A DNA stretch of 64,000 nt from Mycolicibacterium goodii (GCF_001187505.1 NZ_CP012150.1:2170001-2234000); one strand, 5' to 3'; counted from the stretch's first letter, positions 1 to 8,606 are shown. The notes: generated by a model not told the origin, from the letters alone. Program-made: numbers and translations.

Positions 1-1
1 C

Positions 2-583
2 GTCGGATACACCCGGGCCGTCAGCGAGGTCACCGACCTGCCGCTCGTGGTGTACAACCGCAACAACGCACGGTTCACCGAGGCGTCGGCCGTCGCCGTC
101 GCCCAGCTACCCAACGTCGTCGGATTCAAAGACGGCACAGGAGATTTCGATCAGGTGGCGCGCATCGTGCGCGCGGTGACCGACGCGCTTGCCCCGGCAG
201 ACAAACCGTTCCAGTTCTTCAACGGCCTGCCGACCGCGGAGGTCTCGCAGCAGGCCTTCCGCGCCATCGGGGTCACGCTGTACTCCTCGGCCACTTTCGC
301 CTTCGCGCCCGACATCTCCCTCGCGTTCTACACCGCGCTCGAGACCGGTAACGAACCCTTGATCGCGGCGCTGCTGCGGGAGTTCTTCCACCCGTTGGTG
401 CGCCTGCGTGACACGGTGCCCGGCTACGCGGTGTCGCTGATCAAGGCCGGTGTCGCACTCGGCGGACTGCCCGCGGGTCCGGTGCGCCCGCCCCTGGTCG
501 ACGCGGCGCCGGGCGACGTCGACGAACTGCAACGGATCCTCGCCGCAGGCCGCGCGGTGCTCGCCGACGCCCTCGTGCACTAG
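2..583 (+). CDS. kdgD: 5-dehydro-4-deoxyglucarate dehydratase (KdgD), 3' part
   Basis: The reading frame is open from the window edge, so the N-terminus lies outside. The product belongs to the dihydrodipicolinate synthase/N-acetylneuraminate lyase family. The segment GFKDGTGD carries the Schiff-base lysine, and VVYNRNNA just upstream is typical of the KdgD subgroup. The enzyme dehydrates and decarboxylates 5-keto-4-deoxyglucarate to 2-oxoglutarate semialdehyde in the cytoplasm. A glucarate dehydratase-like gene starts only 9 nt after the stop codon, so the two probably form the D-glucarate operon. The family and context agree well; other DHDPS-family aldolases remain possible because the N-terminal third is missing. 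Confidence 0.85.
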   Translation, partial: VGYTRAVSEVTDLPLVVYNRNNARFTEASAVAVAQLPNVVGFKDGTGDFDQVARIVRAVTDALAPADKPFQFFNGLPTAEVSQQAFRAIGVTLYSSATFAFAPDISLAFYTALETGNEPLIAALLREFFHPLVRLRDTVPGYAVSLIKAGVALGGLPAGPVRPPLVDAAPGDVDELQRILAAGRAVLADALVH

Positions 584-592
584 GGAATCGCG

Positions 593-1864
593 ATGATCGG
601 CAACCGGATCCGCATCACCGCAGCCCGCATCACCCCCGTGGCGTTCGCGGACCCGCCACTGCTCAACACCGTCGGGGTGCATCAACCGTACGCGCTGCGG
701 GCCATCATCCAACTCGACACCGACTCCGGCCTCACGGGTCTGGGGGAGACCTACGCCGACACCGTGCACCTGGAGCGCCTGCGGGCCGCCGCCGATGCCA
801 TGGTCGGTCAGGATGTGTTCTGCACCAACGCGATCCGGGCCATTGTCTCGGATGCGCTCGGCGGTGACCGCACCGGTGACGGGTCGGGTCTGGCGGGCAT
901 GATCACCTCCGCCAGCGTCGTCGACCGCGTGTTCTCACCGTTCGAGGTGGCCTGCCTGGACGTGCAGGGCAAGGCGGCCGGCAGGCCGGTGTCGGACCTG
1001 CTCGGCGGTGCGGTGCGCGACGCCGTCCCCTTCAGCGCCTACCTGTTCTACAAGTGGGCCGCGCATCCGGGCGCCGAACCCGACGGCTGGGGCGCCGCGC
1101 TCGATCCCGACGGGATCGTCGCGCAGGCCCGCCGCATCATCGACGAATACGGGTTCAGCGCGATCAAACTCAAGGGCGGCGTGTTCCCGCCCGAGGAGGA
1201 GATGGCGGCCATCGAGGCGCTGCGGGCCGCGTTCCCCGATCATCCGCTGCGCCTGGACCCCAATGCGGCGTGGACACCGCAGACGTCGATCAAGGTGGCC
1301 GCGGGCCTCGACGGCATCCTGGAGTACCTGGAAGACCCCACCCCGGGCCTGGACGGGATGGCCGAGGTGGCCGCGCAGGCACCCATGCCGTTGGCCACCA
1401 ACATGTGTGTGGTGGCATTCGACCAGCTGCCGCAGGCCGTCGCGAAGAAGTCGGTGTCGGTGGTGCTGTCCGACCACCACTACTGGGGTGGGCTGCAGCG
1501 ATCCCGACTGCTGGCAGGCATCTGTGACACGTTCGGGCTGGGATTGTCCATGCACTCGAACTCCCACCTGGGCATCAGCCTGGCCGCGATGGTGCATCTG
1601 GCCGCCGCGACGCCGAACCTGACCTACGCCTGTGACACCCACTGGCCGTGGCGCCACGAGGACGTCGTCGCCGGCGGCGCGCTGAACTTCCGCGACGGGG
1701 CGGTGGCCGTCCCGACGGCACCGGGACTCGGCGTCGAGATCGACGAGGACAACCTGGCCGCGCTGCACGAGCAATATGTGCGCTGCGGAATCCGGGATCG
1801 TGACGACACCGGATACATGCGCAGCATCGATCCCGGGTTCGTGGCGTCCGGGCCCCGTTGGTAG
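593..1864 (+). CDS. Glucarate dehydratase-like enolase-superfamily enzyme
   Basis: This 423-residue protein has the mandelate racemase/enolase layout: an N-terminal capping domain (GLTGLGETYAD), then a barrel with the KxK catalytic motif (KLKGG, Lys192 and Lys194), the metal ligand segment DPNAAW, an ED pair near residue 245 and a SNSH-type histidine motif near residue 323. It likely converts D-glucarate to 5-keto-4-deoxyglucarate, feeding the KdgD encoded immediately upstream. It is clearly diverged from the canonical GudD encoded at 15742-17091, and probably represents the actinobacterial branch of the family. A related aldarate could be the true substrate. Confidence 0.8.
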   Translation: MIGNRIRITAARITPVAFADPPLLNTVGVHQPYALRAIIQLDTDSGLTGLGETYADTVHLERLRAAADAMVGQDVFCTNAIRAIVSDALGGDRTGDGSGLAGMITSASVVDRVFSPFEVACLDVQGKAAGRPVSDLLGGAVRDAVPFSAYLFYKWAAHPGAEPDGWGAALDPDGIVAQARRIIDEYGFSAIKLKGGVFPPEEEMAAIEALRAAFPDHPLRLDPNAAWTPQTSIKVAAGLDGILEYLEDPTPGLDGMAEVAAQAPMPLATNMCVVAFDQLPQAVAKKSVSVVLSDHHYWGGLQRSRLLAGICDTFGLGLSMHSNSHLGISLAAMVHLAAATPNLTYACDTHWPWRHEDVVAGGALNFRDGAVAVPTAPGLGVEIDEDNLAALHEQYVRCGIRDRDDTGYMRSIDPGFVASGPRW

Positions 1865-1906
1865 ACGAGGTCCGGTAGCCGAGGTCCGGTAGAAGAGGGC
1901 TGGTAG
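1860..1906. repeat. 14-nt tandem repeat after the glucarate gene
   Basis: Three adjoining 14-nt units (1865-1878, 1879-1892, 1893-1906) share GAGGTCCGGTAG, with two changes in the last copy. The gene's own final bases (GGTAG, 1860-1864) fit the same 14-nt period. No hairpin with a T-run is visible, so this is not an obvious terminator. Confidence 0.6.
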
Positions 1907-2118
1907 AAGCACCGGCCGCAGCCGCCGCGCGGTTTCGGCTTGCGCCGCAAACCCGTTTGCAGTCAACACGTCCGACTGCCAATCGCCGCAACGTCACGTG
2001 CGGGAATCGATCCGAATTGCCGGTTGCGCCCGTTTACTGGGTATTGTCAGGAGTTGTCACTAAAGCAGAGGGTCAGCGCGACCAGGGTGGCCATCGTTAT
2101 GAAGGACGTGATTTTCCC

Positions 2119-3327
2119 ATGCGCGCGCCACTAAACCCAGTCATATCTTCACCCGCTGAACTGAATGGTCCAGGTCAGCGCCGCCTTTCTCTGCTGCTCG
2201 TCGAGGACGACCGCGCCGACGCCATCCTGGTCGAGGAACTCATCGCCGATGCGCCCGACATCGACTTCGTGTGGGCCAAATCGATGTCCGACGCCGAACG
2301 CACGCTCAGCGACCACCGTCCCGACTGCGTTCTGCTGGATCTGAACCTGCCCGACGCCGCCGGTATCGATGCGCTGCACCATCTCGGCAAGCTGGATGCG
2401 CGCATCCCGATCATCGTGCTGACCGGACTCAACGACGAGCACTTCGGGGTGTCGGCGGTGGCCTCCGGTGCCCAGGACTACCTGATCAAGGGCCGTGTCG
2501 AGCCGGAGATGCTGCGCCGCGCGGTGCTCTACGCCATCGAACGCAAACGCGCCGAGCTCACGGCCGTCGACCTGCACGCCAGCCAGTTGCGGGCACAGGA
2601 GAACGCCCGCCTGGAACGCGGCCTGCTGCCGTCCCCGCTGCTGATGGAGGGTTCCGGCGTCGACATCGTCACCGAGTCCCGGCCCAGCCGCCAGCATGCG
2701 CTGATCGGTGGCGACTTCTACGACGTCGTGCAGACCGCGGACCGCACCGTGCACGTGATGATCGGCGACGTCGCCGGTCACGGACCGGACGAGGCCGCGC
2801 TCGGGGTCGCGCTGCGCATCGGGTGGCGGGCGTTGACCTTCGCGGGTCTGCGCGGCAACGAGCGGATGCGCCAGCTCGACCGGATCCTCACCACCGAGCG
2901 TCCCGGCAAGGGCATCTTCGCGACGCTGTGCAGTGTCGCCCTGGAACCCGACAGCGGTCGGTACACCGTCGTGCGGGCGGGCCATCCCGGCCTGCTGGTG
3001 CACGGCGAGGGAACCGTCGACTGGCTCGAACCGCGCCCCGGCGCGGCGTTGGGGCTGGGCGCCAGGGAGTGGCCGGTCAACCACTACGAGCTGCCCGAGG
3101 GCCACGGGTTGTTGCTGCTCACCGACGGATTGTTCGAAGGTCACGCCGGCCGCGGCGACGAACGACTGGGGGAGAGCGGTCTGCTCGCGCTGGCCCGCGC
3201 GCTGGCCGCGCTGCCAGGGCGGGACTTCGTCACCTCACTGATCAACGAGGCCGAATCACGTGCGCAGATGCACGGTGGCCTCACCGACGACATCGCGGTG
3301 ATCCGCGTGGAGCGCTCACACAGATGA
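2119..3327 (+). CDS. Response regulator fused to PP2C/SpoIIE serine phosphatase
   Basis: The 402-residue product starts with a receiver domain (about 25-145; VEDDRAD acidic pair, phosphoacceptor Asp74 in LLDLNLPD, conserved Lys in LIKGR). A linker leads to an RsbU/SpoIIE-type phosphatase domain (about 195-400) with the metal-binding motifs GGDFYDV, GDVAGHGPD, AGHPG, TDGLFEG and DDIAV. Such proteins dephosphorylate STAS anti-anti-sigma factors when their receiver is phosphorylated. Its neighbours are a histidine kinase (ATGA overlap), an anti-sigma kinase and a STAS protein, so it probably feeds a SigF-type partner switch. An ATG at 2119 was chosen because the receiver begins soon after; an upstream extension in frame is not convincing. 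Confidence 0.88.
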   Translation: MRAPLNPVISSPAELNGPGQRRLSLLLVEDDRADAILVEELIADAPDIDFVWAKSMSDAERTLSDHRPDCVLLDLNLPDAAGIDALHHLGKLDARIPIIVLTGLNDEHFGVSAVASGAQDYLIKGRVEPEMLRRAVLYAIERKRAELTAVDLHASQLRAQENARLERGLLPSPLLMEGSGVDIVTESRPSRQHALIGGDFYDVVQTADRTVHVMIGDVAGHGPDEAALGVALRIGWRALTFAGLRGNERMRQLDRILTTERPGKGIFATLCSVALEPDSGRYTVVRAGHPGLLVHGEGTVDWLEPRPGAALGLGAREWPVNHYELPEGHGLLLLTDGLFEGHAGRGDERLGESGLLALARALAALPGRDFVTSLINEAESRAQMHGGLTDDIAVIRVERSHR

Positions 3328-4901
3328 GATTGACGGTTCAAGGCTGGCAGAACCTGATCCTGTCGGTCATGGGAGTGGTCGTGTTCACGGGCGCGATCGC
3401 CGGTGCGGTGCTGGTCGGCCGCACCGACAGGTTGTCCGACGAGCTGACCAACGAGATCCAGCCGGCCCGCGTCGCCGCCTATCAGCTGCAGGCGGCGTTG
3501 CGGGACCAGGAGACGGCGGTGCGCGGTTACGCGATCTCCGCGGACCCCCAGTTCCTGGCCCCGTACGACAGCGGGCAGCGCGTCGAGTCGGACGCCGCCG
3601 CCAACATCCGGGACTTCCTCGACGGTCGCGGCGAACACCTCGCCGATCTGGAAGCGATCGAAAAGGCCGCCGCGGCATGGCGTGCCGGGTACGCCGACCC
3701 GATGATCGCGAGTATCCGGCCGGGCCGTCCGCAGATCGGCAACGACATGGTCGCCGAACGCGGCAAGGCGCAGTTCGACCAGCTGCGCGCGCTGTTCGAC
3801 GTGCAGAACAGCCATTTGAGCGCGGCGCGCACCGCGAGCATCGAGGATGTGGAACGTATGCGCAGCTGGCGCAACGGTGTTCTGATCGCGATGATCGTGG
3901 CGTTCTTCGCGATGGCCCTGGTGCTCGCGGTGCTGGTGCGCAATGCCGTGAACCGCCCGCTGGCCGCGCTCGCCGCGTCCTGCCGCAGGATCACCCAGGG
4001 CAACTTCACCGAACGGATCGAGCCCAAGGGGCCCAAGGACATTCGCGCGATCGCCGCCGATGTCGAGGACATGCGCCAACGCATCGTCGACGAACTCGAC
4101 GCCTCGCGGCAGGCCCGGGCCGCGCTCGACGAGCAGGCCGAGGAGCTGCGCCGGTCCAATGCCGAACTCGAGCAGTTCGCCTATGTGGCCTCACATGATC
4201 TGCAGGAGCCGCTGCGCAAGGTCGCCTCGTTCTGCCAGCTGCTGGAAAGGCGTTACGGCGACAAGCTCGACGAGCGCGGTGTGGAGTACATCGGCTTCGC
4301 GGTGGACGGTGCCAAACGCATGCAGGTTCTCATCAACGACCTGCTCACGTTCTCGCGGGTGGGCCGGCTGAACGCGACGACCACCGAGGTGGACCTCGAA
4401 GCGGTGGTGGATGCCGCGCTGAACAACATCTCCACCGCGGTCGAGGAAGTCGGCGCCGAGATCGTGCGGCCGGACCAACCGCTGCCGCACGTCGACGGCG
4501 ACCCGACGCTGCTGGTGATGGTGTGGCAGAACCTTTTGGCCAACGCGGTCAAGTTCCACCGCGAGGGGGTGTCACCGCGAATCGTCATCGAGTGCGGCAC
4601 CGAGACCGTCGGCGGCGTCGAGAACTGGTTGTTCACGGTGTCCGACAACGGCATTGGCATTTCCGAGGAGTTCGTCGACAAGGTCTTCGTGATCTTTCAG
4701 CGGCTGCACGGCCGCGACACCTACGGTGGCACCGGTATCGGACTTGCCCTGTGCAAGAAGATCATCGAACATCACGGCGGCAACATCTGGATCGACACGT
4801 CGTACACGGGCGGAACACGGTTCTGCTTCACCCTCCCTGTCACGCCCACAACCGTGCCGGACGTCCTCGCCGACGCCCAGCTGGAAGGAAACATTTCATG
4901 A
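3324..4901 (+). CDS. CHASE3/HAMP sensor histidine kinase
   Basis: The 525-residue membrane kinase has a first transmembrane helix (about residues 10-33), a CHASE3-like extracellular helical region with the motif RDQETAVRGY, a second helix (about 190-212), a HAMP linker, a HisKA domain with phosphoacceptor His291 in ASHDLQEPLRK, and a HATPase domain with the N-box (NLLANAVKF), DNGIG and GGTGIGLALCKK. The SHDLQEP form is typical of bacteriophytochrome-like kinases. The start overlaps the upstream stop by ATGA, and the stop overlaps the next response regulator by ATGA. It is therefore the likely input kinase for both receivers. The stimulus cannot be read from the sequence. Confidence 0.92.
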   Translation: MRLTVQGWQNLILSVMGVVVFTGAIAGAVLVGRTDRLSDELTNEIQPARVAAYQLQAALRDQETAVRGYAISADPQFLAPYDSGQRVESDAAANIRDFLDGRGEHLADLEAIEKAAAAWRAGYADPMIASIRPGRPQIGNDMVAERGKAQFDQLRALFDVQNSHLSAARTASIEDVERMRSWRNGVLIAMIVAFFAMALVLAVLVRNAVNRPLAALAASCRRITQGNFTERIEPKGPKDIRAIAADVEDMRQRIVDELDASRQARAALDEQAEELRRSNAELEQFAYVASHDLQEPLRKVASFCQLLERRYGDKLDERGVEYIGFAVDGAKRMQVLINDLLTFSRVGRLNATTTEVDLEAVVDAALNNISTAVEEVGAEIVRPDQPLPHVDGDPTLLVMVWQNLLANAVKFHREGVSPRIVIECGTETVGGVENWLFTVSDNGIGISEEFVDKVFVIFQRLHGRDTYGGTGIGLALCKKIIEHHGGNIWIDTSYTGGTRFCFTLPVTPTTVPDVLADAQLEGNIS

Positions 4902-5344
4902 CGTCAGCAGACGACACCCGCGCGATCGACATCCTCCTGGTGGAGGACGATCCCGGCGACGAGCTGATCACCCGAGAAGCGTTCGAGCACAACAAGATCA
5001 AGAACAATCTGCACGTCGCGCACGACGGGCAGGAGGGGCTGGACTTCCTGTACCGGCGCGGGCCGTACGCCGACGCGCCACGCCCCGACCTGATCCTGCT
5101 CGATCTCAACCTGCCCAAGTACGACGGCAGGCAGCTGCTGGAGAAGATCAAGTCCGACGAAAGCCTGTGCCACATCCCGATCGTGGTGCTGACCACCTCC
5201 TCGGCCGAGGAAGACATCCTGCGCAGCTACAAGCTGCACGCCAACGCGTATGTCACCAAACCGGTTGACCTGGACCAGTTCATGAGCGCGGTACGACAGA
5301 TCGACGAGTTCTTCGTCCAGGTGGTGCGGTTACCGCAGTTCTGA
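4898..5344 (+). CDS. Single-domain response regulator
   Basis: At 148 residues this is a receiver domain only, with acidic residues in VEDDPGD, phosphoacceptor Asp69 in LLDLNLPKYDG, the Thr of VVLTTSSAEED and the Lys of VTKPVD. It resembles the Rcp1/CheY-like receivers that pair with phytochrome-type kinases. There is no output domain, so it probably acts as a phosphate shuttle or sink, or by protein-protein contact with the phosphatase or anti-sigma system next door. Its last 15 bases overlap the 3' end of the convergent anti-sigma gene. Confidence 0.9.
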   Translation: MTSADDTRAIDILLVEDDPGDELITREAFEHNKIKNNLHVAHDGQEGLDFLYRRGPYADAPRPDLILLDLNLPKYDGRQLLEKIKSDESLCHIPIVVLTTSSAEEDILRSYKLHANAYVTKPVDLDQFMSAVRQIDEFFVQVVRLPQF

Positions 5345-5776
5345 GGGAACGCTGCGGCTGACGTTGTGCCACTGCAGACGCACCTCGGTCCCCGATGCGG
5401 TCGCGTCGATGACGGCACGGTCGGTGAGCGCGTGCATCAACGGGATGCCGCGCCCCCTGGCCGGGTTCTTGTGGTCGGTGTCGCCGATGCGCCATGCACC
5501 TTCGTCGGCGACGACGACGGTGAGGGTCTCGGCCTCGGTGTCGTAATCGGCGCGCACATGCATGACACCGGGCTCTTTGGCGTTGCTGTAGGCGAATTCC
5601 GCCGCATTGGCCAATGCCTCGTTGACGGCCAGGACGATGTCGCTGGCCTTCACCGCGTCGAGCGTGAAATGCGTGCCGAGCCAGGCCGAGAATTCGCGCC
5701 GCAGCTGTGCGGCGCGTTCCGGAGCGGCAACGATGCCCGCCTTGTTGAACGTGGTTGACTCGCCTGCGTCTGTCAT
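5330..5776 (-). CDS. RsbW-like anti-sigma factor / serine kinase
   Basis: The 148-residue protein is a GHKL ATPase of the HATPase_c_2 type: N-box (VNEALANAAEFAY), G1-like DEGAWR and G2 motif (GRGIPLMHALTD). Such proteins bind a sigma factor and phosphorylate a STAS antagonist. It lies 33 nt downstream of the STAS gene on the same strand, so the two form a likely switch pair. No sigma factor gene is in this window; a SigF-type sigma factor is the plausible partner. The ATP-lid motif is intact, so kinase activity is expected. Confidence 0.85.
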   Translation of the reverse strand: MTDAGESTTFNKAGIVAAPERAAQLRREFSAWLGTHFTLDAVKASDIVLAVNEALANAAEFAYSNAKEPGVMHVRADYDTEAETLTVVVADEGAWRIGDTDHKNPARGRGIPLMHALTDRAVIDATASGTEVRLQWHNVSRSVPSELR

Positions 5777-5809
5777 ATCGACCTGCTGGCTACCCGATTG
5801 CCCACGGTT

Positions 5810-6175
5810 TTATGTCTTCAAGGACGCAAGAGCTTCGTCGAGTGTGGCGAACAGGTCGACCACGTCGGCGATCCCGACAAGTTTCAGCGGCCTGCTCGTC
5901 GCGGGACCGTCCGCAACGACCGCCAGGCGCACGGCCGGCGCGAGCTCACCGTGTGCGGCCACCAGCACGCCCATGCCTGCCGAGGCCAGAAACTCAACGG
6001 CGCTCAGATCGACCACCACGGCCGACGGTTCACTCTTGGCGGCGGAACCGATCGCGTCTTCGAGCTTCGGTGCGGTCAGCATGTCCACCGTTCCGGTCAC
6101 CGCCACCACAGTGATGTCTCCCACACGGCGTTCCTCCACCGTGCAGTTCGCCGGGTCCTGGCTCGTCATCGTCAC
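5810..6175 (-). CDS. rsfB: STAS-domain anti-anti-sigma factor, RsfB-like
   Basis: The 121-residue protein is a stand-alone STAS domain with VVDLSAVEFLASAGMGVL, whose serine in LASAGM is the usual phosphorylation site of SpoIIAA/RsbV proteins. When unphosphorylated it should sequester the anti-sigma kinase encoded just downstream and free the sigma factor. Length and motif fit mycobacterial RsfB, a SigF regulator; the symbol rests on family resemblance plus location. A SigF-like promoter precedes it (6246-6271). Confidence 0.82.
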   Translation of the reverse strand: MTMTSQDPANCTVEERRVGDITVVAVTGTVDMLTAPKLEDAIGSAAKSEPSAVVVDLSAVEFLASAGMGVLVAAHGELAPAVRLAVVADGPATSRPLKLVGIADVVDLFATLDEALASLKT

Positions 6176-6245
6176 CTCCGACGGTGTGTTGTGCGCCTAT
6201 GGCGGCAGTCGACAAATAGTAGCCGCGTCGACGCCGTCCCACTCT

Positions 6246-6271
6246 CTACCCCCGAGGCTCTGAGCTCAACC
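6246..6271 (-). promoter_or_regulatory. SigF-like promoter of the STAS/anti-sigma pair
   Basis: On the minus strand GGTTG (6271-6267) is followed after 15 nt by GGGTAG (6251-6246). Mycobacterial SigF promoters have GGTTT-N15/16-GGGTAT. Each element differs by one base and the spacing is right. The STAS start codon is about 70 nt downstream, which would give an autoregulatory loop. Confidence 0.55.
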
Positions 6272-6424
6272 TCGAGCGGCACAAGATCAGACTACTGGCT
6301 GATCAGTGCCCTTCATTGCGATCAGCTTCGCAGGTCGGCCCCGGGTATACGCAATCGGGTGGGCGATGCGCGGTATTCATGCCGGTCGGGCATTGATGGG
6401 GCGCACGGCCGATAGGCTGACGCG

Positions 6425-7351
6425 GTGTTCTCCCTGTCGAGACTGTCCTGCTTCATTGCGGTGGCCGAGGAGCTGCATTTCGGGCGGGCCGCCGAGCGTC
6501 TGCACATGACGCAGCCCCCGTTGAGCCGCCAGATCCAGCAGTTGGAGAACGAACTCGGGGTGCACCTGATCGACCGCACCACCCGGTCGGTCACGCTCAC
6601 CCCGGCCGGCGTCGCCTTCCTGCCGGACGCGCGGCGGATCCTGCAACTCGCCGAGGGCGCCGCCCTCAACGTCAAACGTGTCCCCGCGGGCGACCTCGGC
6701 ACCGTGGTCATCGGTTTCACCGCGGCGTCGGCGCACGCGGTGCTGCCCCGGCTGCTCGATGCGGCCCGGGAACAGTTGCCCGATGTGACCCTCGATCTCC
6801 GGGAGATGGTCACCGCCGTACAGATAGAAGGGCTGATGACCGGCGAGCTCGATCTCGGAATGGCGCGGCCGCCGCTGAAGCGCCCCGGTTTGGTGTCGCG
6901 GCCCCTGCTGCACGAGCAGTTGATCGCGGCGCTGCCCGCGGCGCATCCGCTGGTCGAGGTGGGCCGTCAGCTCACGCTCAACGACCTCGACGGCCAGGAC
7001 ATGATCATGTACTCGCCGGTGCAGGCCCGGTACTTCAACGAACTGCTGATCAGCACGTTCACCATCGCCGGTGCCACACCGCGCTACGTCCAGTACGTGA
7101 CGCAGGTGCACACCATGCTGGTGCTGGTCCGCTCCGGCATCGGCATCGCGCTGGTGCCCGCGTCGGCGGCCACACTGCATCCAGAGGGTGTGGTGTTCCG
7201 CTCCATCGGGGCGTTCCGGGAACGCCCCGTGGAGCTCGACGCGGTGTGGCGCGGTGACAGCACCAACCCGGCCCTGCTGCGGTTGCTGCGCGACGTGCTG
7301 CCGCCGCGCGAGTGGACCACCGACGACCTGGTGGGTGATCAGATCATCTGA
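6425..7351 (+). CDS. LysR-family transcriptional regulator
   Basis: The 308-residue protein starts with a classical LysR helix-turn-helix (FIAVAEELHFGRAAERLHMTQPPLSRQIQQLE, read in parts between residues 9 and 41) followed by a two-lobed effector domain. The PPLSRQIQQLE form is common in the BenM/CatR branch that senses aromatic or organic acids. A GTG start at 6425 fits the conserved MFSLSRL beginning. The gene converges with a 2-hydroxyacid dehydrogenase (8-nt overlap) and is not divergent from an obvious target, so its regulon is unclear; the operator-like repeats at 8395-8411 are one candidate. Confidence 0.92.
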   Translation: MFSLSRLSCFIAVAEELHFGRAAERLHMTQPPLSRQIQQLENELGVHLIDRTTRSVTLTPAGVAFLPDARRILQLAEGAALNVKRVPAGDLGTVVIGFTAASAHAVLPRLLDAAREQLPDVTLDLREMVTAVQIEGLMTGELDLGMARPPLKRPGLVSRPLLHEQLIAALPAAHPLVEVGRQLTLNDLDGQDMIMYSPVQARYFNELLISTFTIAGATPRYVQYVTQVHTMLVLVRSGIGIALVPASAATLHPEGVVFRSIGAFRERPVELDAVWRGDSTNPALLRLLRDVLPPREWTTDDLVGDQII

Positions 7352-8321
7352 CGGTGGCCGTCTCGATCGGCACCGGCGTGACGAGCTTTCCGGTCTGCAG
7401 GAAGGCGTCGAGATTGGCCAGCGTGAGTTCTTCCATCGCGTTGCGGGTCTCGACGGTTCCGCTGCCGACGTGCGGCAGCAGCACCACGTTGTCCATGGTC
7501 AGCAATTCGGACGGCACATCGGGCTCGTCGGTGAACACATCGAGGCCCGCGCCGGCGAGCCTGCCGTCGGCCAGCGCCGCGACCAGCGCCCGTTCGTCGA
7601 CGACGCTGCCGCGGGCGATGTTGACCAGGTACCCGTCGGGTCCGAGCGCGTCGAGCACCTCGCGGTCGACGAGGTGACGGGTGCCCGCCCCGCCTGCGGC
7701 GGCGATGATCAGCACGTCGACCTGCGCGGCGAGTTCGGCGGGCGAGCCGACGTAGCGGTACGGGCTGGCTTCGACCTCGCGGCGGTTGTGATAGCTGATG
7801 GTGCAGCCGAATCCGCCGAGCCGGGTCGCGATCGCCGTGCCGATGCGGCCGAGCCCGATGATCCCGACGCGCGCGCCCGAAACCTTGTGTGTGAGTGGGT
7901 AGTTCCCGTCGGAGACCCAGCGCCCGGCGCGCAGATACCGGTCGGCGGCCGAGAACTGGCGCATCACGTCGATCAACAATCCCACCGCCGTGTCGGCGAC
8001 ACAGTCGCTGAGGACATCCGGGGTGTTGCTCACCGCGATGTTGCGCGCCGCGGCCTCCTCGACGTCGGTGGTGTCGTATCCGACGCCGAAGTTCACCACC
8101 GCGCCGAGGTTGGGCAGCGCTGACATGAGGTCGGCGTCGACCCCGGTCCGGCCCGAGGTCACGGCCACGGTGATCTCGTCGCCGTGCTCGGCGAGGAACG
8201 TCGCGCGTTCGGCACCATCGGGCAGGACGTAGGCGCCGTAGCCGGACACCAGGGTCTGGTTCAGGGACGGTTTGAGCGGCCCCACCTGCAGGACGCGGTG
8301 GGTCACCTCTTGAGCGGGCAC
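7344..8321 (-). CDS. D-2-hydroxyacid dehydrogenase (NAD(P)-dependent)
   Basis: The 325-residue protein has the two-domain fold of glyoxylate/hydroxypyruvate reductases: nucleotide-binding GLGRIG, catalytic Arg in NIARGSVVDE, Glu in TDEPDVP and His in LLPHVGSGT. It would reduce a 2-keto acid or oxidise a D-2-hydroxy acid. The GTG at 8321 was chosen because GAGGAG lies 5 nt upstream; a longer frame reaching 8408 lacks such a site. It is divergent from the ABC importer operon and shares a 320-nt promoter region with it, which suggests a linked role in sugar-acid metabolism. Confidence 0.88.
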   Translation of the reverse strand: MPAQEVTHRVLQVGPLKPSLNQTLVSGYGAYVLPDGAERATFLAEHGDEITVAVTSGRTGVDADLMSALPNLGAVVNFGVGYDTTDVEEAAARNIAVSNTPDVLSDCVADTAVGLLIDVMRQFSAADRYLRAGRWVSDGNYPLTHKVSGARVGIIGLGRIGTAIATRLGGFGCTISYHNRREVEASPYRYVGSPAELAAQVDVLIIAAAGGAGTRHLVDREVLDALGPDGYLVNIARGSVVDERALVAALADGRLAGAGLDVFTDEPDVPSELLTMDNVVLLPHVGSGTVETRNAMEELTLANLDAFLQTGKLVTPVPIETATVR

Positions 8322-8394
8322 GGGGACTCCTCGATTGATCTGTGTTGCCACGGTAAGACTGCCTGCAAATACCGGTCCAACACGGAAATAGCAT

Positions 8395-8411
8395 GGCTTG
8401 ATATCCAAGCC
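8395..8411. promoter_or_regulatory. Inverted repeat, possible operator
   Basis: GGCTTG (8395-8400) and CAAGCC (8406-8411) are perfect inverted repeats around ATATC. The TTG-N5-CAA core fits a LysR-type site (T-N11-A). It lies 74 nt upstream of the dehydrogenase start codon. Confidence 0.35.
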
Positions 8412-8554
8412 GCATAAATGACCCGTGCATGTTGCGCCCGCCGCATGATCGGTCGTCGGCTGGATGAAAAACTGCAGGTCACACCCGTCGTCAAGGCGAT
8501 CTAACGGGGTTGCGCGACACCGCCATCACCCCCGATTCGAGCGATTTCGGCCGG

Positions 8555-8584
8555 TTGACGCTGCGTGAGACCGGTTCCTAACGT
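8555..8584 (+). promoter_or_regulatory. SigA-like promoter of the ABC importer operon
   Basis: TTGACG (8555-8560) and TAACGT (8579-8584) are separated by 18 nt and match the housekeeping -35 and TANNNT -10 patterns. Transcription would begin near 8591, just before the repeat at 8607-8620. Confidence 0.45.
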
Positions 8585-8606
8585 GTGTCTGCGGTCACAA
8601 CCAGCA

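Noticed and set aside
2022-2044. GGTTG and GGGTAT resembling a SigF promoter before the receiver-phosphatase gene
   Set aside because: The spacer is only 12 nt; SigF sites need about 15-17, so the match is probably chance.
2099-2134. Eleven-codon leader peptide overlapping the receiver-phosphatase start
   Set aside because: No ribosome binding site or attenuator structure supports it, and it overlaps the real start in another frame.
8353-8380. TTGGAC-N16-TCTTAC as a promoter of the dehydrogenase gene
   Set aside because: The -10 element is poor; kept only as a remark in the intergenic entry.
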